Shown here one piece after another: positions 10,440-21,575 of a stretch of DNA of 64,000 nucleotides. Numbering within the stretch: position 1 is the first letter of the stretch; each line of letters begins with the position of its first letter. The notes beneath the pieces are model-generated. The model worked only from the letters and a program-made list of their open reading frames with translations, was not told where the DNA came from and ran no database searches. This DNA is from Morinoia aosen (Eukaryota > Arthropoda > Malacostraca > Amphipoda > Talitridae). The translations under genes and the position numbers were made by a program. The stretch spans positions 3,295,501 to 3,359,500 of the forward strand of contig CM059558.1 of NCBI GenBank assembly GCA_030386875.1, read 5' to 3'.

Positions 10440-10700
10440 ATATCCATACATTAAATGTACTAAATATACACATAGATACTAAATAAAGCTAAATCTAAAT
10501 AAGCACATAAATACTAAGTATACTTACCATACGTATTCTATGTATGCCAAGTATCCACACATGTATTAAATATACATATATATGTCAGGTATGCAAATAC
10601 ATACTGCATATGCAAATTGTCCATACACATACTGAATATACATATATATGCAAAGTATTCACATATATACTGAATATACGTACAAACACATGCACCATTA
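10440..10700. repeat. ATACATA/TATGCAAAT-type low-complexity tract
   Basis: Irregular repeats of ATACATATATATG, GTATTCACATATATACTGAATATAC and similar words. No gene seen. Confidence 0.65.
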
Positions 10701-10705
10701 CACAC

Positions 10706-10807
10706 CAAGCACTTTATTTTGCAGAGCTGACGAGTTGCTGACGTCATCGGTGCTGAGCTGACGGCGTACGCAGACGTCAGCATCAGCAGGGCAGCGAACA
10801 CACGCAT
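10706..10807 (-). CDS. Possible first exon of the receptor gene: signal peptide
   Basis: The minus strand encodes MRVFAALLMLTSAYA followed by VSSAPMTSATRQLC, a textbook secretory signal peptide: short basic start, hydrophobic core, small residues before a likely cut after AYA. It lies upstream of the pentraxin exon and in the same orientation, as expected for the extracellular start of a channel. The donor is uncertain. CTTG|GTGTGT would be phase 0, which fits only an alternative acceptor of the next exon at 7050, so another exon may intervene or the assignment may be wrong. A 15-bp minisatellite begins directly upstream of the ATG. Confidence 0.4.
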
Positions 10808-11046
10808 CCTGACCCTGGCGGTGATGACACTGGTGGTGCTGACACTGGTGGTGCTGACACTGGTGGTGGTGACACTGGTGGTGCTGACACTGGTGGTGCT
10901 GACGCTGGTGGTGCTGACACTGGTGGTGCTGACGCTGGTGGTGCTGACACTGGTGGTACTGACACTGGTGGTGCTGACCCTGGTGGTGGTGATACTGGTG
11001 GTGGTGATACTCGTGCTGGTGACACTGGTGGTGGTGATACTGGTGT
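10808..11046. repeat. 15-bp minisatellite GGTGGTGCTGACACT
   Basis: About sixteen units of a 15-bp repeat with C/T and G/A variants. It abuts the possible signal-peptide ATG (10805-10807, minus strand), so on that strand it would occupy the 5' leader or promoter. Since 15 is a multiple of three, it is open in several frames (PPVSA and TLVVL repeats), which I do not regard as proteins. Confidence 0.95.
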
Positions 11047-11349
11047 GTACTAACTAAAGCTGCATTAACTATCCAGAACTAAAATAGTGATAGATAATCA
11101 GGTAGCGTGAGAGAGGTTTTCACAAAAAATGATTGTAAAAATTAATCATATTTTAAATAATGATCTCTAATGTATCGGTACGCTGGTACCATCTTTTATA
11201 TTCTAAGTGCATTTTGACTTCCGGGAATTAGGTGAGGTAAAATTAAGCTCTCTGTTATTCCATAGGCCAGAGTGAATGTTGGAAAATTTCGTGGCACAAA
11301 GAGACAGAGCAGTGCGAGCCCAGTGTTTCTTATGGTTGGGAAAAGGAAG

Positions 11350-11495
11350 AAGTAGTGAAGGATTAATGTATGCAAAATCAAAGATGTAGTGAAGGAGTAA
11401 TGTAGGCAAAATTGGATAGGTAGTGAAGGATTAATGTAGGCAAAATTGGAGAGGTAGAGAATGATTAATGTAGGCAAAATTGGAGAGGTAATGAA
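11350..11495. repeat. 33-bp tandem repeat, about four units
   Basis: Units resembling GTAGTGAAGGATTAATGTAG plus GCAAAATTGGAGAG occur four times with small changes. Confidence 0.85.
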
Positions 11496-11875
11496 AGATA
11501 AATATCGTTTATAATTAGTTTAGAAATGTAGAATGATACAATTTTTATTAGGTCGCATTTTCTTCGTTGAATCCAATTTGACAAGAGAAATTCATTCCAA
11601 CTGAGTATTATGACCTAAATTCTACCCTGATTTCTCCATTGTATCAAATGTTACACAAATTATTCCAGTGGATACAAATGTAGAAGAGAGAAGACCTACT
11701 GTTGGGAAGGTACGACAGCCACTGCCACAAAGGGTGCGCCACTAAAGGGCGCCGCAGAAACGCTGGCTCAAATAACCCGATCTTCGGAATCAATACATGC
11801 GTCTTGACGGCCACGCATTTAACGCATTAACTGAACGCTGCGTGACTCACTGGTGGTGCATGGAGGGGATTTTCA

Positions 11876-12096
11876 CACTTTGACTGCGACGAATAAAACT
11901 GAAGTTTATTATTCAATTGTAATTTAAAGTCAACTGTTGTAAGACATTTTTCAAATACCAAACATGAGCTTGATCATTAATTCATTTAGCTATGGATTAA
12001 GTATTTATGGAAATTGAGTTTGTGACTACTGGTCGGTCAGCAGCGTTGTGAAAATCCTGCCGTGTCCCACTGGTGGGTCACGTCACAGTAAAAGTG
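11876..12096 (+). mobile_element. MITE-like repeat, copy B
   Basis: 221 bp with inverted ends CACTTTGACTGCGACG and CGTCACAGTAAAAGTG. It shares the internal words GAGTATTTATGG-type, GGTCGGTCAGCAGCG and GGTGGGTCA with the other copies. It has no ORF and is probably non-autonomous. Confidence 0.75.
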
Positions 12097-12295
12097 TAAA
12101 TATCGCTGCTGTATACACAAACTCAATTTTGATGAATACCTGAGAGTAGTGTGGGCACAGTTCACTCTGCTTACCCTATAAACAAACAAACAAACAAACA
12201 TCGGCATCTTTGGAATGCTTTATATCCAATCAAACCTGACATATATGATCTTGAGCATTGGTTTTTCAAATGTCTTTCAACTAACCCTATATATA

Positions 12296-12476
12296 GGACA
12301 CCATGACGGTTCCCCCGTAAAGCCGGTACCCATTTCCGACACCTGGGTTGAGTGGGGTATTGTGCTTGAGCTTTCCCTTATACCCAACGGGGATTATCTC
12401 CGCGCCAGCGCCGGGGTACGAACCCTCGTCTCCAACGTACAAGGCTGATCCCTTAACCACTGTGCCACGGAGAGCA
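12296..12476 (-). mobile_element. tRNA-derived SINE, 3'-truncated copy
   Basis: On the minus strand it begins GTGGCACAGTGGTTAAGG (a tRNA A-box-like start) with GGTTCGTACCC (B box) about 30 bp later. The family body CAATACCCCACTCAACCCAG and GGGTACCGG follows. It matches the copy at 30318-30593 but stops before that copy's 3' half. It is not a functional tRNA gene, since no cloverleaf continues past the B box. Confidence 0.8.
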
Positions 12477-12499
12477 CTAAAAAATGCGAACGAATATTA

Positions 12500-14200
12500 T
12501 CTGATAAAATTTAGCTTTATCGACTAATTTTTGGTACATTTTATGATCAGAAAATACCTACAAAATCATTCAACTCATTTCCAGAGACAAAAAACAATTT
12601 TCTCAATCTACTCATAAGACATTTCTTAATAAATAACTCTTTCTATTTATTTTGTGTACTAAAAGTATTTAAAGCCAGCGCAAGTTATTTAGGAACAGTT
12701 ACATCGAAGTAAGAAGAACCGTGACGGGCTTCAGGGTAGAAGATTTGGCAGCAAAAAATGATTTTCCCGGAAAGCGACAATTTGCCATCGGCCCTCTCCC
12801 ATCATTACCCAACGAAGCTTCAATTACCTCAGGCAAGCCAAGCATTTTCACGCACCGAACACGCTTTCTTTAGCTGGATTAAAAAAAAATTATTTATTGA
12901 CGCACAACTAAAATGATCTGGTCGTCCTAAGATACCTGAAAGCTGAAGGTTTTTTAAATCCTTCATAGAGTGAGCTAATGAAAGAGTTGCATCAGTTGCA
13001 GTGGAGTCAAGTTCAGAGCAGTAGACGGTCAACACACTCGTCAAGGCTTCACACAGAAGTCAGTATTGTACGATACGGTACCCTGTGTAAGTAACAACTA
13101 AGGATTAATGTTAAGTTATTAAAAAACAATGTTTTGAACATTTCGTGTTCAAACTTTTTTGGAAATAAACTGTTTTCATTCCTTTTTTCGTTTAAACCGT
13201 TTCTACCGACGGTAACTCCAGTGCCAATGTGGTTATCATTTGCCTTTTAGAAGAACTAACAACCGTTGAAAGTAATTCAATTAGTGGAAAATTAATTTAA
13301 AGTATATAAAATATAATAAGACAAATTAAGCGCACTCATGAAAATATATTTTTAGGCATAGTAGTAGCCTTACAAGCGCACTTTGCAATTAGTTTTTGCT
13401 GAATTCAAGTCGCATTGTCCGTATAACACATGTAACACCTTTTTCATTCAACTTTAACTGATTTTTTCAGACGTTCATTTGTTTACTGACACCTTTGAAT
13501 AAAACGTAATAAACAATGTTCACTATAAATAGTTTAGTTCTTAACTGTGACTGCTTAACGAGATAAATGTTCATAATTATTAACTATGGACATTAATCTC
13601 GTTGAACATTTTCCGTTAAACATTCTTTTTCCAGAAGCCTAATTTCTGTTAAATAAAGGACTATAGTTTAAGTAGGAAAGACCCTCGCTGGTGCAATTTC
13701 TTTTATATTGCAGGGTATTGATAGCTTTCATCCCTGAAAACTTTTTCCTGAGCTATTGGAGTTTTGGTAGACAAAGGTTTGATTCACTGGAGATTCCTGT
13801 GTAATTCCAAACCTCTACACTCTTCAACGTGTGCAACATCAAGGGTCTTTCAACTGTCATACATCAAAAAAATCTAGAATGTATTGAAAATGTAGAAAGT
13901 CATACAATATGTTAGATTTTTTAAGTTTCGATAAAAATCTTGGTTCCCAGGCCGCACTCAGCAGTCAGTAACCACGAGACGCTTGCGGCAAAATTATCAT
14001 ACCTTATTCGCGCTGTTTTGGAGCACGGTTTTTGCCCGGTTTTGAAGCTGTCTTATAAAGTCAGTGGCTGCAGTTTTTTTTGTATTTTTATAGGAGTGTT
14101 ACTGGAAGTGATTTTGATTTGTGTCTTGCTTTTTATTGTTTTAGTCATTATTGAATAAATTTTCACTTGTGCTACTGTTAGATTGTGTTGAAATTGTGTT
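12500..14200. other. Intergenic AT-rich DNA, nothing recognised
   Basis: No convincing ORF, RNA gene or repeat was seen. A 72-residue open frame at 13940-14158 is hydrophobic at its end, but it has no relatives I recognise, and I do not call it. Confidence 0.5.
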
Positions 14201-14219
14201 GCGAAGTTGAGTATTATTT

Positions 14220-16330
14220 TTTAAATGTGTGGTATTGATTCAGGAGATCAGGAGTTCATTCGATCAACCCCAGTGTAGACGTCCTGGGGAAGGGTATCAG
14301 TATCTAGTCATCAAACTAATAACGATAGGGTAAACAGACCTGCAAATATGCCTGAAACTCTCGTAATCAGCGCGGCTGGAGCGAGTGCTGTGACCACAGT
14401 GACGACTATTACCTCGAGTGTCACAACAACTGTAAGCAGCGCATTCGATAAAGAATTAACTGCGGCAATGCCTAGATCAAGTACTATTTTGTCAAATTCT
14501 GAATTCCTATTTTCAGGAGCCATAAGCGAATGTAGGACCCCAAATTCTGTGAGAGCAAATCATTTCGAACCCAAATTTCAAATCTAAAAGCGTATCTGAC
14601 TAAGAAAGAACTGTTAGTACGTTCGGCACACAAACAGCTTGTGGATTTCAACTCTATCGTAACTAAATTAGTAAATAATGATTTACACTACTCATTCAAT
14701 AAAGTAGTAAAAATATTAGAGGATGTTTATATTTCTAAAAGCGAGAAATCTGTACACGCACTAGAGTGTGACCTAAATCAACTGCGTCTCATAAGAAATG
14801 AGTGTCTCGCGGCGCAATTAGTAACTGCTTTCGCTAAAATTAAGAAACTGTCCGAGCATTTATTGACCAGCTCTGACATTGCATTCCAGAGGCACCCATT
14901 TGTTAACGCAAGTACGAATCAAGACGAATTGAAGAGGTTTGCAGGTGACTTAAATAACTCGAGTCTAGCTATAACGGCTCTAGCACCACTTCTTGATAAA
15001 AATTTTCAAAAAGTTTTTTTGAAAACCCCTCAGTATCTCAAAAGAGCTATTAGCTCGCATGGTTGCGACAGTCCGTAACTATCGGGAGAGTAAATCTATA
15101 ATTGCAGTGAACCCTTATCGTGGCCGGAAACTTACCTCGTTAACGTTTCGAACGAGACAAAAAGTGACTTGTACGCACCCCATGACATAAGCGAGGTTTT
15201 TATGCCTCTGAATACAATGACTGACGTTATCAGGGGCGCCGAATCTTTAGACCATGGTTCAGAAACGCTAGACCTCCTAGAACCAGAGGATATATTGGCG
15301 ACCGAGCCATAGGTTCCCTTGAATGTCATGCAGTCCGAGCAGATGACTCCAGACAACTTTCTAACAATTTTGGAAACAAAACAAAAAGGTCTGTCTTCTG
15401 TAGCCTGTGCAACAATGCAGGACATGTAAATGCCCCTTGTAGTTTACTGTAACGCGATCTGTGCAAACCTAGCCGAACTAGTGGTCCCTGCTATATGCGT
15501 GGGCTTGAATGGCATTTTGTTCGTGACTCAAAGCTTCAGGAGACGATATTCGAGAGTATCAGAGATTCAAACGTAACAAAAACAGAGGCGGTAATAGCCG
15601 CGGTCGACCTGACGTACACTATGCAGAGAGTCCCGAGAAAGGAAACGATGATTTTTTACAATAGGTAATGTAGATAGTGGTGTGTCTGTTACTTGTAAGA
15701 AGTGCTTTTCGACCTTGCCCAAAGGTACGCCGAATACCCTTTTAAAACCCAACGTTGTGGCACTCGAGAATCCAGATACCTCGACTGAGTCGACAAAGTA
15801 CGAATTCGTAGATCCATTATTTCAATGCAAAAACAAATTCGCTCTTTTAAGAGAACAGGAAATGACCGAAAATGGACCACCAGGACAATCAGCTGATTTG
15901 CCTAGCAACAACGATAATGACGAATTATGAAGTGAAGGAACGAGTTCGTCTGAGGAAAGAATGAGGTAATTTTGTCTCAATCAGGAAATCACAGAAACCG
16001 ACATTTATTTTAAAAAGTAACAATCAGTTATTAAGTGCTCTAACTGATAGCGGCAGCGATAACTGCCTCATTAGTTACCGTAAAATCACGTGCCTTTATG
16101 AAGAATTGAAACCTAATAATTTGAGCATTAGGGGTATTAATTCTAGGAGTAATGTTACGAGTGAAGTGGACCTAACAATTACGTTACCCAATCAGAAGGT
16201 ATTAAATACAAGTGTTTTGATAATTAAAGACTGTCAGTTTAATTACGACTCAATTCTAGGAAGAGATGCGCTGAATAATGCAGTAATTGATTCCAAGAAA
16301 GGACATATCAGTTGGGAATGAGTAAAAGTA
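14220..16330 (+). mobile_element. Old decayed Ty3/gypsy fragment (gag to protease region)
   Basis: Broken fossil. The Gag-like part has phrases such as IVTKLVNNDLHYSF, SVHALECDLNQLRLIRNE and FQRHPFVNAS, which match the gag of the element at 39931-49976 (IVTKLVNPTVNYSF, SVHALASDLSQLRLLRNE, LQRHPFVVAS). The 3' part matches that element's protease region (DSGSDNCLISYR, then VDLTITLPNQ). It ends about where reverse transcriptase would begin. No terminal repeats were found. There are many breaks, and it is clearly older than the complete copy. Confidence 0.85.
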
Positions 16331-16780
16331 AAGAAAAAGAGTCTTAAATTGGTAGCACTGGGCTCCAATTATAATTTGTGAGGTGTGCACAACACAGGTG
16401 AGTCTCCTCTCGTACGGGCAATAATCTGACTAAGCCATCTAACTCATTTATAACAGAACATTGTTTGCATAACGACCATTTCCTTAAAAACATGAATTTT
16501 AAAATTTTGGAATCAACATACGACCGATGGCAGCCGTGACGAATCGTCCCTTTTTCAATAGTGCGGAACACTCGATGAATGGAAGATATCGGATTACATA
16601 ACGAAAAAACAGCTTAATGGATCATTATGGATGGAATCGTAGGCCTGGTACCTCCAAGCTCCTGATTTTTAAGACGGTCTGAACTGAGTAGCCTTCCAAA
16701 CAACACGTGTACTACAGTGATCAGCGTTTTGTGAGAAAAAAATTGTTTATGCCAGTTCGAAAAATTTTGTGATATACTAG
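16330..16780. other. Nothing recognised
   Basis: A short stretch between the gypsy fossil and the Penelope-like insertion, without a convincing feature. Confidence 0.5.
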
Positions 16781-16846
16781 TATCTAGACATCATTTTTTT
16801 CTAATTTCTCAACTTTGAGAAACAGTTGAAGTTCATCCCGTGATAA

Positions 16847-17353
16847 ATGCACAAGAATTACAAAATTGATGAACGAGTCTTTAAGAACATTGTTAAAACT
16901 TTTGTTAAGCCAACAGGTCCGGATATGTCAATTAAAGTCTCTGTATATTATAAAAACCGCAAAATCAGTGACCTCTTAGTGAAAAATAATATGTCAGCAT
17001 CTAGGGCTATCGATCTGGACAAGGCCAATGTAATTTACCAATTTATGTGTGACAGAAGAGAATGTAAGTCTCTAAATAAATGTTACATTGGCTTGACCAG
17101 GATGACCCTGAGGCAAAGGTTAACCGCCCATAAATACCAAAGTTCTATTTTCAACCATTTTCGCATTGACCATAGTTGCAAACCATCAAATGAAGATGTA
17201 TACCCTAACATCAAAATCTTATTTAACGGGACTAAAAAAGAGCCTATTCAAATTATAGAAGCGTTACACATCATCCATAAACTTAAACCTGTCCTCAACG
17301 AAAACACTAATGACTTTTTTGCTCTAAAATTATTTACTAAAACTGCATCTTAG
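16847..17353 (+). CDS. Penelope-like ORF, C-terminal GIY-YIG endonuclease part
   Basis: The 168-residue frame ends at a natural stop. It holds NVIYQFMCDRRECKSLNK, then CYIGLTRMTLRQRLTAH (the GIY-YIG core: Tyr in VIYQF, the CYIG block, and the Arg of LRQRL), then NHFRIDHSC and IQIIEALHIIHKLKPVLN (with the conserved Glu and Pro-x-x-N end). This endonuclease nicks DNA at the insertion site. The zinc-binding cysteines CDRRECKSLNKC are present. The upstream part, including the reverse transcriptase, was lost when the copy inserted, so the marked start codon is only the first Met of the open stretch. Confidence 0.88.
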   Translation: MHKNYKIDERVFKNIVKTFVKPTGPDMSIKVSVYYKNRKISDLLVKNNMSASRAIDLDKANVIYQFMCDRRECKSLNKCYIGLTRMTLRQRLTAHKYQSSIFNHFRIDHSCKPSNEDVYPNIKILFNGTKKEPIQIIEALHIIHKLKPVLNENTNDFFALKLFTKTAS

Positions 17354-17576
17354 TAGTCCGAGGCAACTGCTAGTCCGGTCAATATAGTATGCAATATATA
17401 TACTATTACTGTACCTGATTTCCTGTATACATATTTTGTAGTACAAACTTTATATCTAGTCACTTGTAAAATATTTTTGTGCTGTGATTTCATCTCTCAT
17501 TCTAGTCTCATATAGCTTAAGAATTAGATTTGCATTTTACCCATGGGACCGATCAATTTTTCTGTACATTTTCAGC

Positions 17577-17609
17577 CTGATGATGATGATGTTTGTACAC
17601 CGAAACGTT
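17577..17609 (+). ncRNA. Hammerhead-type core in the Penelope-like tail (degenerate)
   Basis: CTGATGA followed 18 bases later by CGAAACGTT matches the conserved boxes of the hammerhead ribozymes described in Penelope-like elements, including the very short third stem ACGT. The second stem between the boxes pairs poorly here, so this copy is probably inactive. Confidence 0.55.
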
Positions 17610-17805
17610 GCGTTTTATAGACTTCATAGGTAGTTCTTTTTTACGATTGACAGTGTTCCAATAAAAATGTTGAGTGAATTTCTTCGAACTTTATCACGTG
17701 ATAAACTTCAACTATCTAGACATCAAACAAAGTTATTACAAGTTATTGCATAAAAATTATTGCAAGAAACTTTGAGAGTTTAAAGGACCAACAGCCGCCC
17801 ATAGA

Positions 17806-17943
17806 ATGACGGAGCAGCATGTTTCTTCCGCTGCTAGCTGGTGTGCTGTGAACCGGCAGAAGATTTGGGAGTTCATCCGTGAAGTGGACCATTCCATTTT
17901 GGGCGTTGTCTCCCCTGAAGATGGGGAGGCCTACCTGAGTATG
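17806..17943 (+). CDS. RING-finger gene, exon 1
   Basis: The 46-codon stretch starts with ATG (MTEQHVSSAASWCAVNRQ) and continues IWEFIREVDHSILGVV and SPEDGEAYLSM, ending at ATG|GTGAGT. It was too short to stand out as an ORF. I link it to the exon at 19804 because the donor is strong, both ends are phase 0, the strand and order fit, and there is no other obvious partner. An in-frame stop lies about 33 bases before the ATG, which supports the start. No domain is recognised in this part. Confidence 0.5.
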
Positions 17944-19803
17944 GTGAGTGCACCCATCATTTGTTGACAATTGGTTTTCATTTTAGACGATGAAGTTACT
18001 CACTCAGTATTTTTCCATAAAATTTAAATTAACAGCAGTGTTCATGGTACGCGGCGATATTATGCTTTGACATAGAATACGCGCAAAGGTTGTATAAGCG
18101 GTGTGGGAAAGTTTACCTGCCAATGACCTTAAATTTTAACACAGGAAGTTATTATTTGTATTTTTATGCCAGTTGATATATTGCAAATGTAGCCCCCACG
18201 TGGTTGTAATACAAGGAAAATTGATTGCATTTGTGTGACTGATATTGAAGATATTACGAGATAGAACATAAACAAATTTTGACAATTTCTTCATTTGACG
18301 GTCCCAGTGTCACAATGCTCAACTAAACAGTAAACTAGTTCTCGTATTTAATAAAACTCATCAAATGCTCATTTCAGTGATCAGTAAAAATTTTTGTGGT
18401 TCAACATTGGTTCTGAGAAAATTTATTGTATTTCTAATGACACATCGAACCATTCACAAACTGACCGTTAAATTAATTCACTGAATTCCATTCCGGAGTT
18501 ACAGCTCCAGTTCTTTCCATTAATTGATTAATTAGCGGAAAGTTCAGTGGGTTGGTTGCGCGGGTTGGTGTCAGGACTGAGAAGGTTCTGCGTGCAACAA
18601 TGGAGAAGAGTAGGTCTTTATGAGTTGACTACATTTGAATCTTCATTATTTTGCACCTCATACAAATAAAAATAAGGTTTGAAAGTATTAAATGGAGTTA
18701 GCACTACGATATTAACGCTTATGTTTTACAATGTTAGAGTATTTGTTATAAGTCATATGTAAAAAATGAACCGTAGAAGCAGTCGGTAAATCATACCTCT
18801 TGTCTTTTCTAAGTTCCTGATAACTATTTCTTACCGAGAATTCAGGTTTTCAAATATCAGTAATTTTATTTTTCGAGGGATATTTTTTAAATTTTTCAAA
18901 CGTTCTACTCTCATCAACAACAACCCTATTATGGTTGTGAACACTTTTTTATATTACAGTAAATACTCACGCCCATTTAAAAAATAATCCTAGTCTGAAA
19001 AATTCTCGATTGAAAACTTTTCATTTCCAGAAGAACAATGATTGTAAATATATCGATTTCCCCTCAAATTTTCTGTTTAGTTTGAACTCATGTCACAAAT
19101 AACTGTTCTTGAAGCATTCCCTGAGAATGCCTGTCATATGCTGTGTTACTTTGAATGTTGTATTTGCATTGATATTGCTTTTAAATGTTTACGCTCTAAA
19201 ATTAACTTCATTCCATAACTGAAGGTCTTTTTTACATCAAATAGTAGTGAAAAATATTTGGCTCGTTTTCTTTCAAAATATTTGTAATGAATCATGTCCC
19301 ATTACTCTTTTTACTTTTGGATCTATTCTCGAAGGAGCGAATTATTTTAACAATTAAAACCCCTTCATTATTCCTTGACCAAATTTTAACATTTTATTTT
19401 TGTAAATGAAACTCTTTTTGCAACACACAAATTATGTATGAAATTAAACTACAATAAGACTCCCACTTAAAGTAATCTCATTCAATTTAACGCATGTTCA
19501 CACATTGTTCATATTTTTTTGGAATTTATGTGTGGATAATCAAATAAAAAACATCTGTGTTTTCAATTTTATTAAACGGAAAAATGAAGAAGGAGAAAAC
19601 ATCAAGATAATTTTTTTGTGAGACTTTACACCTGGAAAACAGAAAATTTAAAATTTTGTCTTGAAATAAATGATAAAGTGATCACTGAGTATTTGTACAC
19701 AGCAACCTAATACCCCAGATTATACCAAACATTGATTGTCTCTATTTTCTTCCCGGCACTGTAAGTTGTCGACCATTTACTAAGCAATTTTATTTGTCCA
19801 CAG
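17944..19803. other. Intron 1 of the RING gene, nothing recognised
   Basis: AT-rich sequence of about 1.86 kb. I see no repeats of note or coding sequence in it. Confidence 0.5.
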
Positions 19804-20470
19804 GACGTCGCCACAGCCCAACGGAGCCACCAGCACCTCGTCCCGCCAATGTGCTTCCGCCAGCTACGGAGAGTCATGGGCACCGCCCTCTCACGTCCAT
19901 CCCTACGTCAAGTGGGAGCTCTGGTGTCCGTGCTGACCGTTGTTTTGGAGGGCGGTGATAGCATCTATGATGGGAACACCCCGACTTCTCCTTATCCTCT
20001 CGTACGGTCGATGAAATGGTACGTTTTGGTCGTTGTTGAAGGCATTAATCTTGTCCTGGAATGCATCACGTTGCCTCTACCCTACGACGGGAACGCCATC
20101 GCTAACCTGAGGGACGTCGCCCGGTTTCTCTTCCTCTGCAACGTGCTGCTCTGCGACCCCCTGTATGAGGAGATGCGCTCCGTCGTGGCTGACGACCCTC
20201 ACGGCAGGACCACCTTCTACAGCGCCGTCCATATGCAGAATCTGGTCGCCAGCTTGGTCTTCCCTTTATTCTGCAAGGGGCTTTTGCTACCATTCCCCTC
20301 CAGCTCCCCATCACGCCCTGCTCTACGGTGAAGGAGATGCTGGGCTGCGAGACACAGAAGACCTGCGCAGTTTGCCAGGACGCCATTCAGGACGACGACG
20401 AGTTCTGCGTGCCGTCAAGCTGTCGCCATCTCTTCTGCGACCGCTGCGCCCCCGTCCGCCTCATGCCGCA
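19804..20470 (+). CDS. RING-finger gene, exon 2: hydrophobic N-part and first half of RING
   Basis: After a TTTGTCCACAG acceptor the frame reads DVATAQRSHQHLVPPMCFRQ, then hydrophobic stretches (VGALVSVLTVVLE, WYVLVVVEGINLVLE, FLFLCNVLLC) and ends near VHMQNLVASLVFPLFCKG. The RING starts at about 20361 in another frame: KTCAVCQDAI, then CRHLFCDRC (C-x2-C, C-x-H-x2-C-x2-C), ending MP and two bases before GTGAGT. Passing from one frame to the other needs a single-base change near 20293-20300, inside a CCCC run. So a base is missing here (true frameshift or assembly error), or a short unusual intron ends at CCCCTCCAG (20303). GC is clearly higher than in the flanks. The role is probably an E3 ubiquitin ligase. 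The family could not be named. Confidence 0.65.
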
Positions 20471-21409
20471 GTGAGTATAATTCGCTAAGCGAATTTTATT
20501 TTATTGCTAACTACCTGCAGGGAAATTAGGCACCAGGTGTTGACTGCATCCATGTCCCATTGTAGCAGTCAGCAACAATGGTATATGCAGCTTAATTTAT
20601 ATAGTTTTATCGATATTTCATAGTACTCACCATAATGTCAGGGTGTCCAAAAATTTTTCTTTTAGTTTATTTTTTTGCGTATGAGATGTCATATCAGGCT
20701 ATTAGTAACACACGAGTTCGCATCTCTCGAAAAAACATTAATCTATATAATAAATGTATATCGATTTAAAATTCACTTAACAAAATTATTTAAATGAGAA
20801 TAAAACATTTTAAACGATCATAAACCTGAAAATTGAGAAGGAGGCAAAATAATTTATGTTCTTGTTCTGAGCGCCTCGTTCGATATTTTGTCTATGATTA
20901 ATTTGATTCTTGAGTGCCACCGAGTGAAATGAAGTCAAGGTTATTGTTTAATTTTTATCAAATTGGTGACTTACACAGTTCCAATGTTTAAGCTTTAAAG
21001 GTGAATTTTGTCCTGCTTACCCGTGCTCCTCGATAAACATAGTAGAGTTCATTTTTGTCATTCATATTTTTTCTTTCAGTATTTATCAGATGAGCTGTTT
21101 ACACAAATTTCTGGCAACAAAACGCAACAATTAACTTGAGCTTAAAAAAGCATATCTACCCTGGATGAGGTGAAAGACCCTTATCAACTTGGTATTGTTC
21201 GACAGCTGCACTCAGGCTGGTATAGACCAGTTTAATACAGAAAAGATGCGATGCAGCACTTTAACTCCTGATTGCAGTCATCAAATTACTTCCGGTGGAA
21301 CTAGTGTTCTGTGTGACTCACATATTCATAGTTACATTAAGATCGGATTTTTTCTTCCAGGCCCTATAATAGGATTGGAAATAATAACTTTGCAATGTTC
21401 TTCTTCCAG
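20471..21409. other. Intron 2 of the RING gene, nothing recognised
   Basis: About 0.94 kb of AT-rich DNA between a GTGAGT donor and a TTCTTCCAG acceptor. Confidence 0.6.
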
Positions 21410-21575
21410 TTGCCCGTGTCCGGTATGCGGTGCCGGCAACAGCTTCTGGATGAGCAAGTCTCCGCTGGTGGAGTACCAGAAGCACCTGGAAGCCGGCAAC
21501 TCTGCGCCTCAGCTGGACGAGGACTTCGGGTCGCAGACTTCGGGCTTCCTCAAGTATCTTTTCGTGTTGTATTGA
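21410..21575 (+). CDS. RING-finger gene, exon 3: end of RING and C-terminus
   Basis: A TTCTTCTTCCAG acceptor is followed by T, which completes CA from exon 2 to His. Then CPCPVCGAGNSFWMSKSP supplies the last C-P-x-C pair of the RING finger. The remaining 40 or so residues (YQKHLEAGNS, QLDEDFGSQTSGF) are hydrophilic and end with a hydrophobic tail YLFVLY and a stop at 21573-21575. A likely polyadenylation signal AATAAA lies at 22152-22157, in a 3' UTR of about 580 bp. The match of phase and of the zinc ligands across the splice is the main evidence for this gene. Confidence 0.68.

Larger units (their letters stand above)
16794..17712 (+). mobile_element. Penelope-like element, 5'-truncated copy
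   Basis: The copy is bounded by a 13-bp direct repeat TATCTAGACATCA (16781-16793 and 17713-17725), which I read as the target duplication. It contains the C-terminal part of the element's ORF (GIY-YIG endonuclease), then a tail with CTGATGA...CGAAACGTT. Its 3' end reads TTTATCACGTGATAAA (a perfect 16-bp palindrome, 17690-17705) followed by CTTCAAC. An inverted relative of that end (GTTGAAGTTCATC, CGTGATAAA) occurs near the left border at about 16825-16848, as the inverted flanks of this family often look. The reverse transcriptase is missing. Confidence 0.85.

Noticed and set aside
10783-11057. Pro/Val/Ser-rich and Leu/Val-rich ORFs
   Set aside because: Both strands are open only because of the 15-bp tandem repeat.
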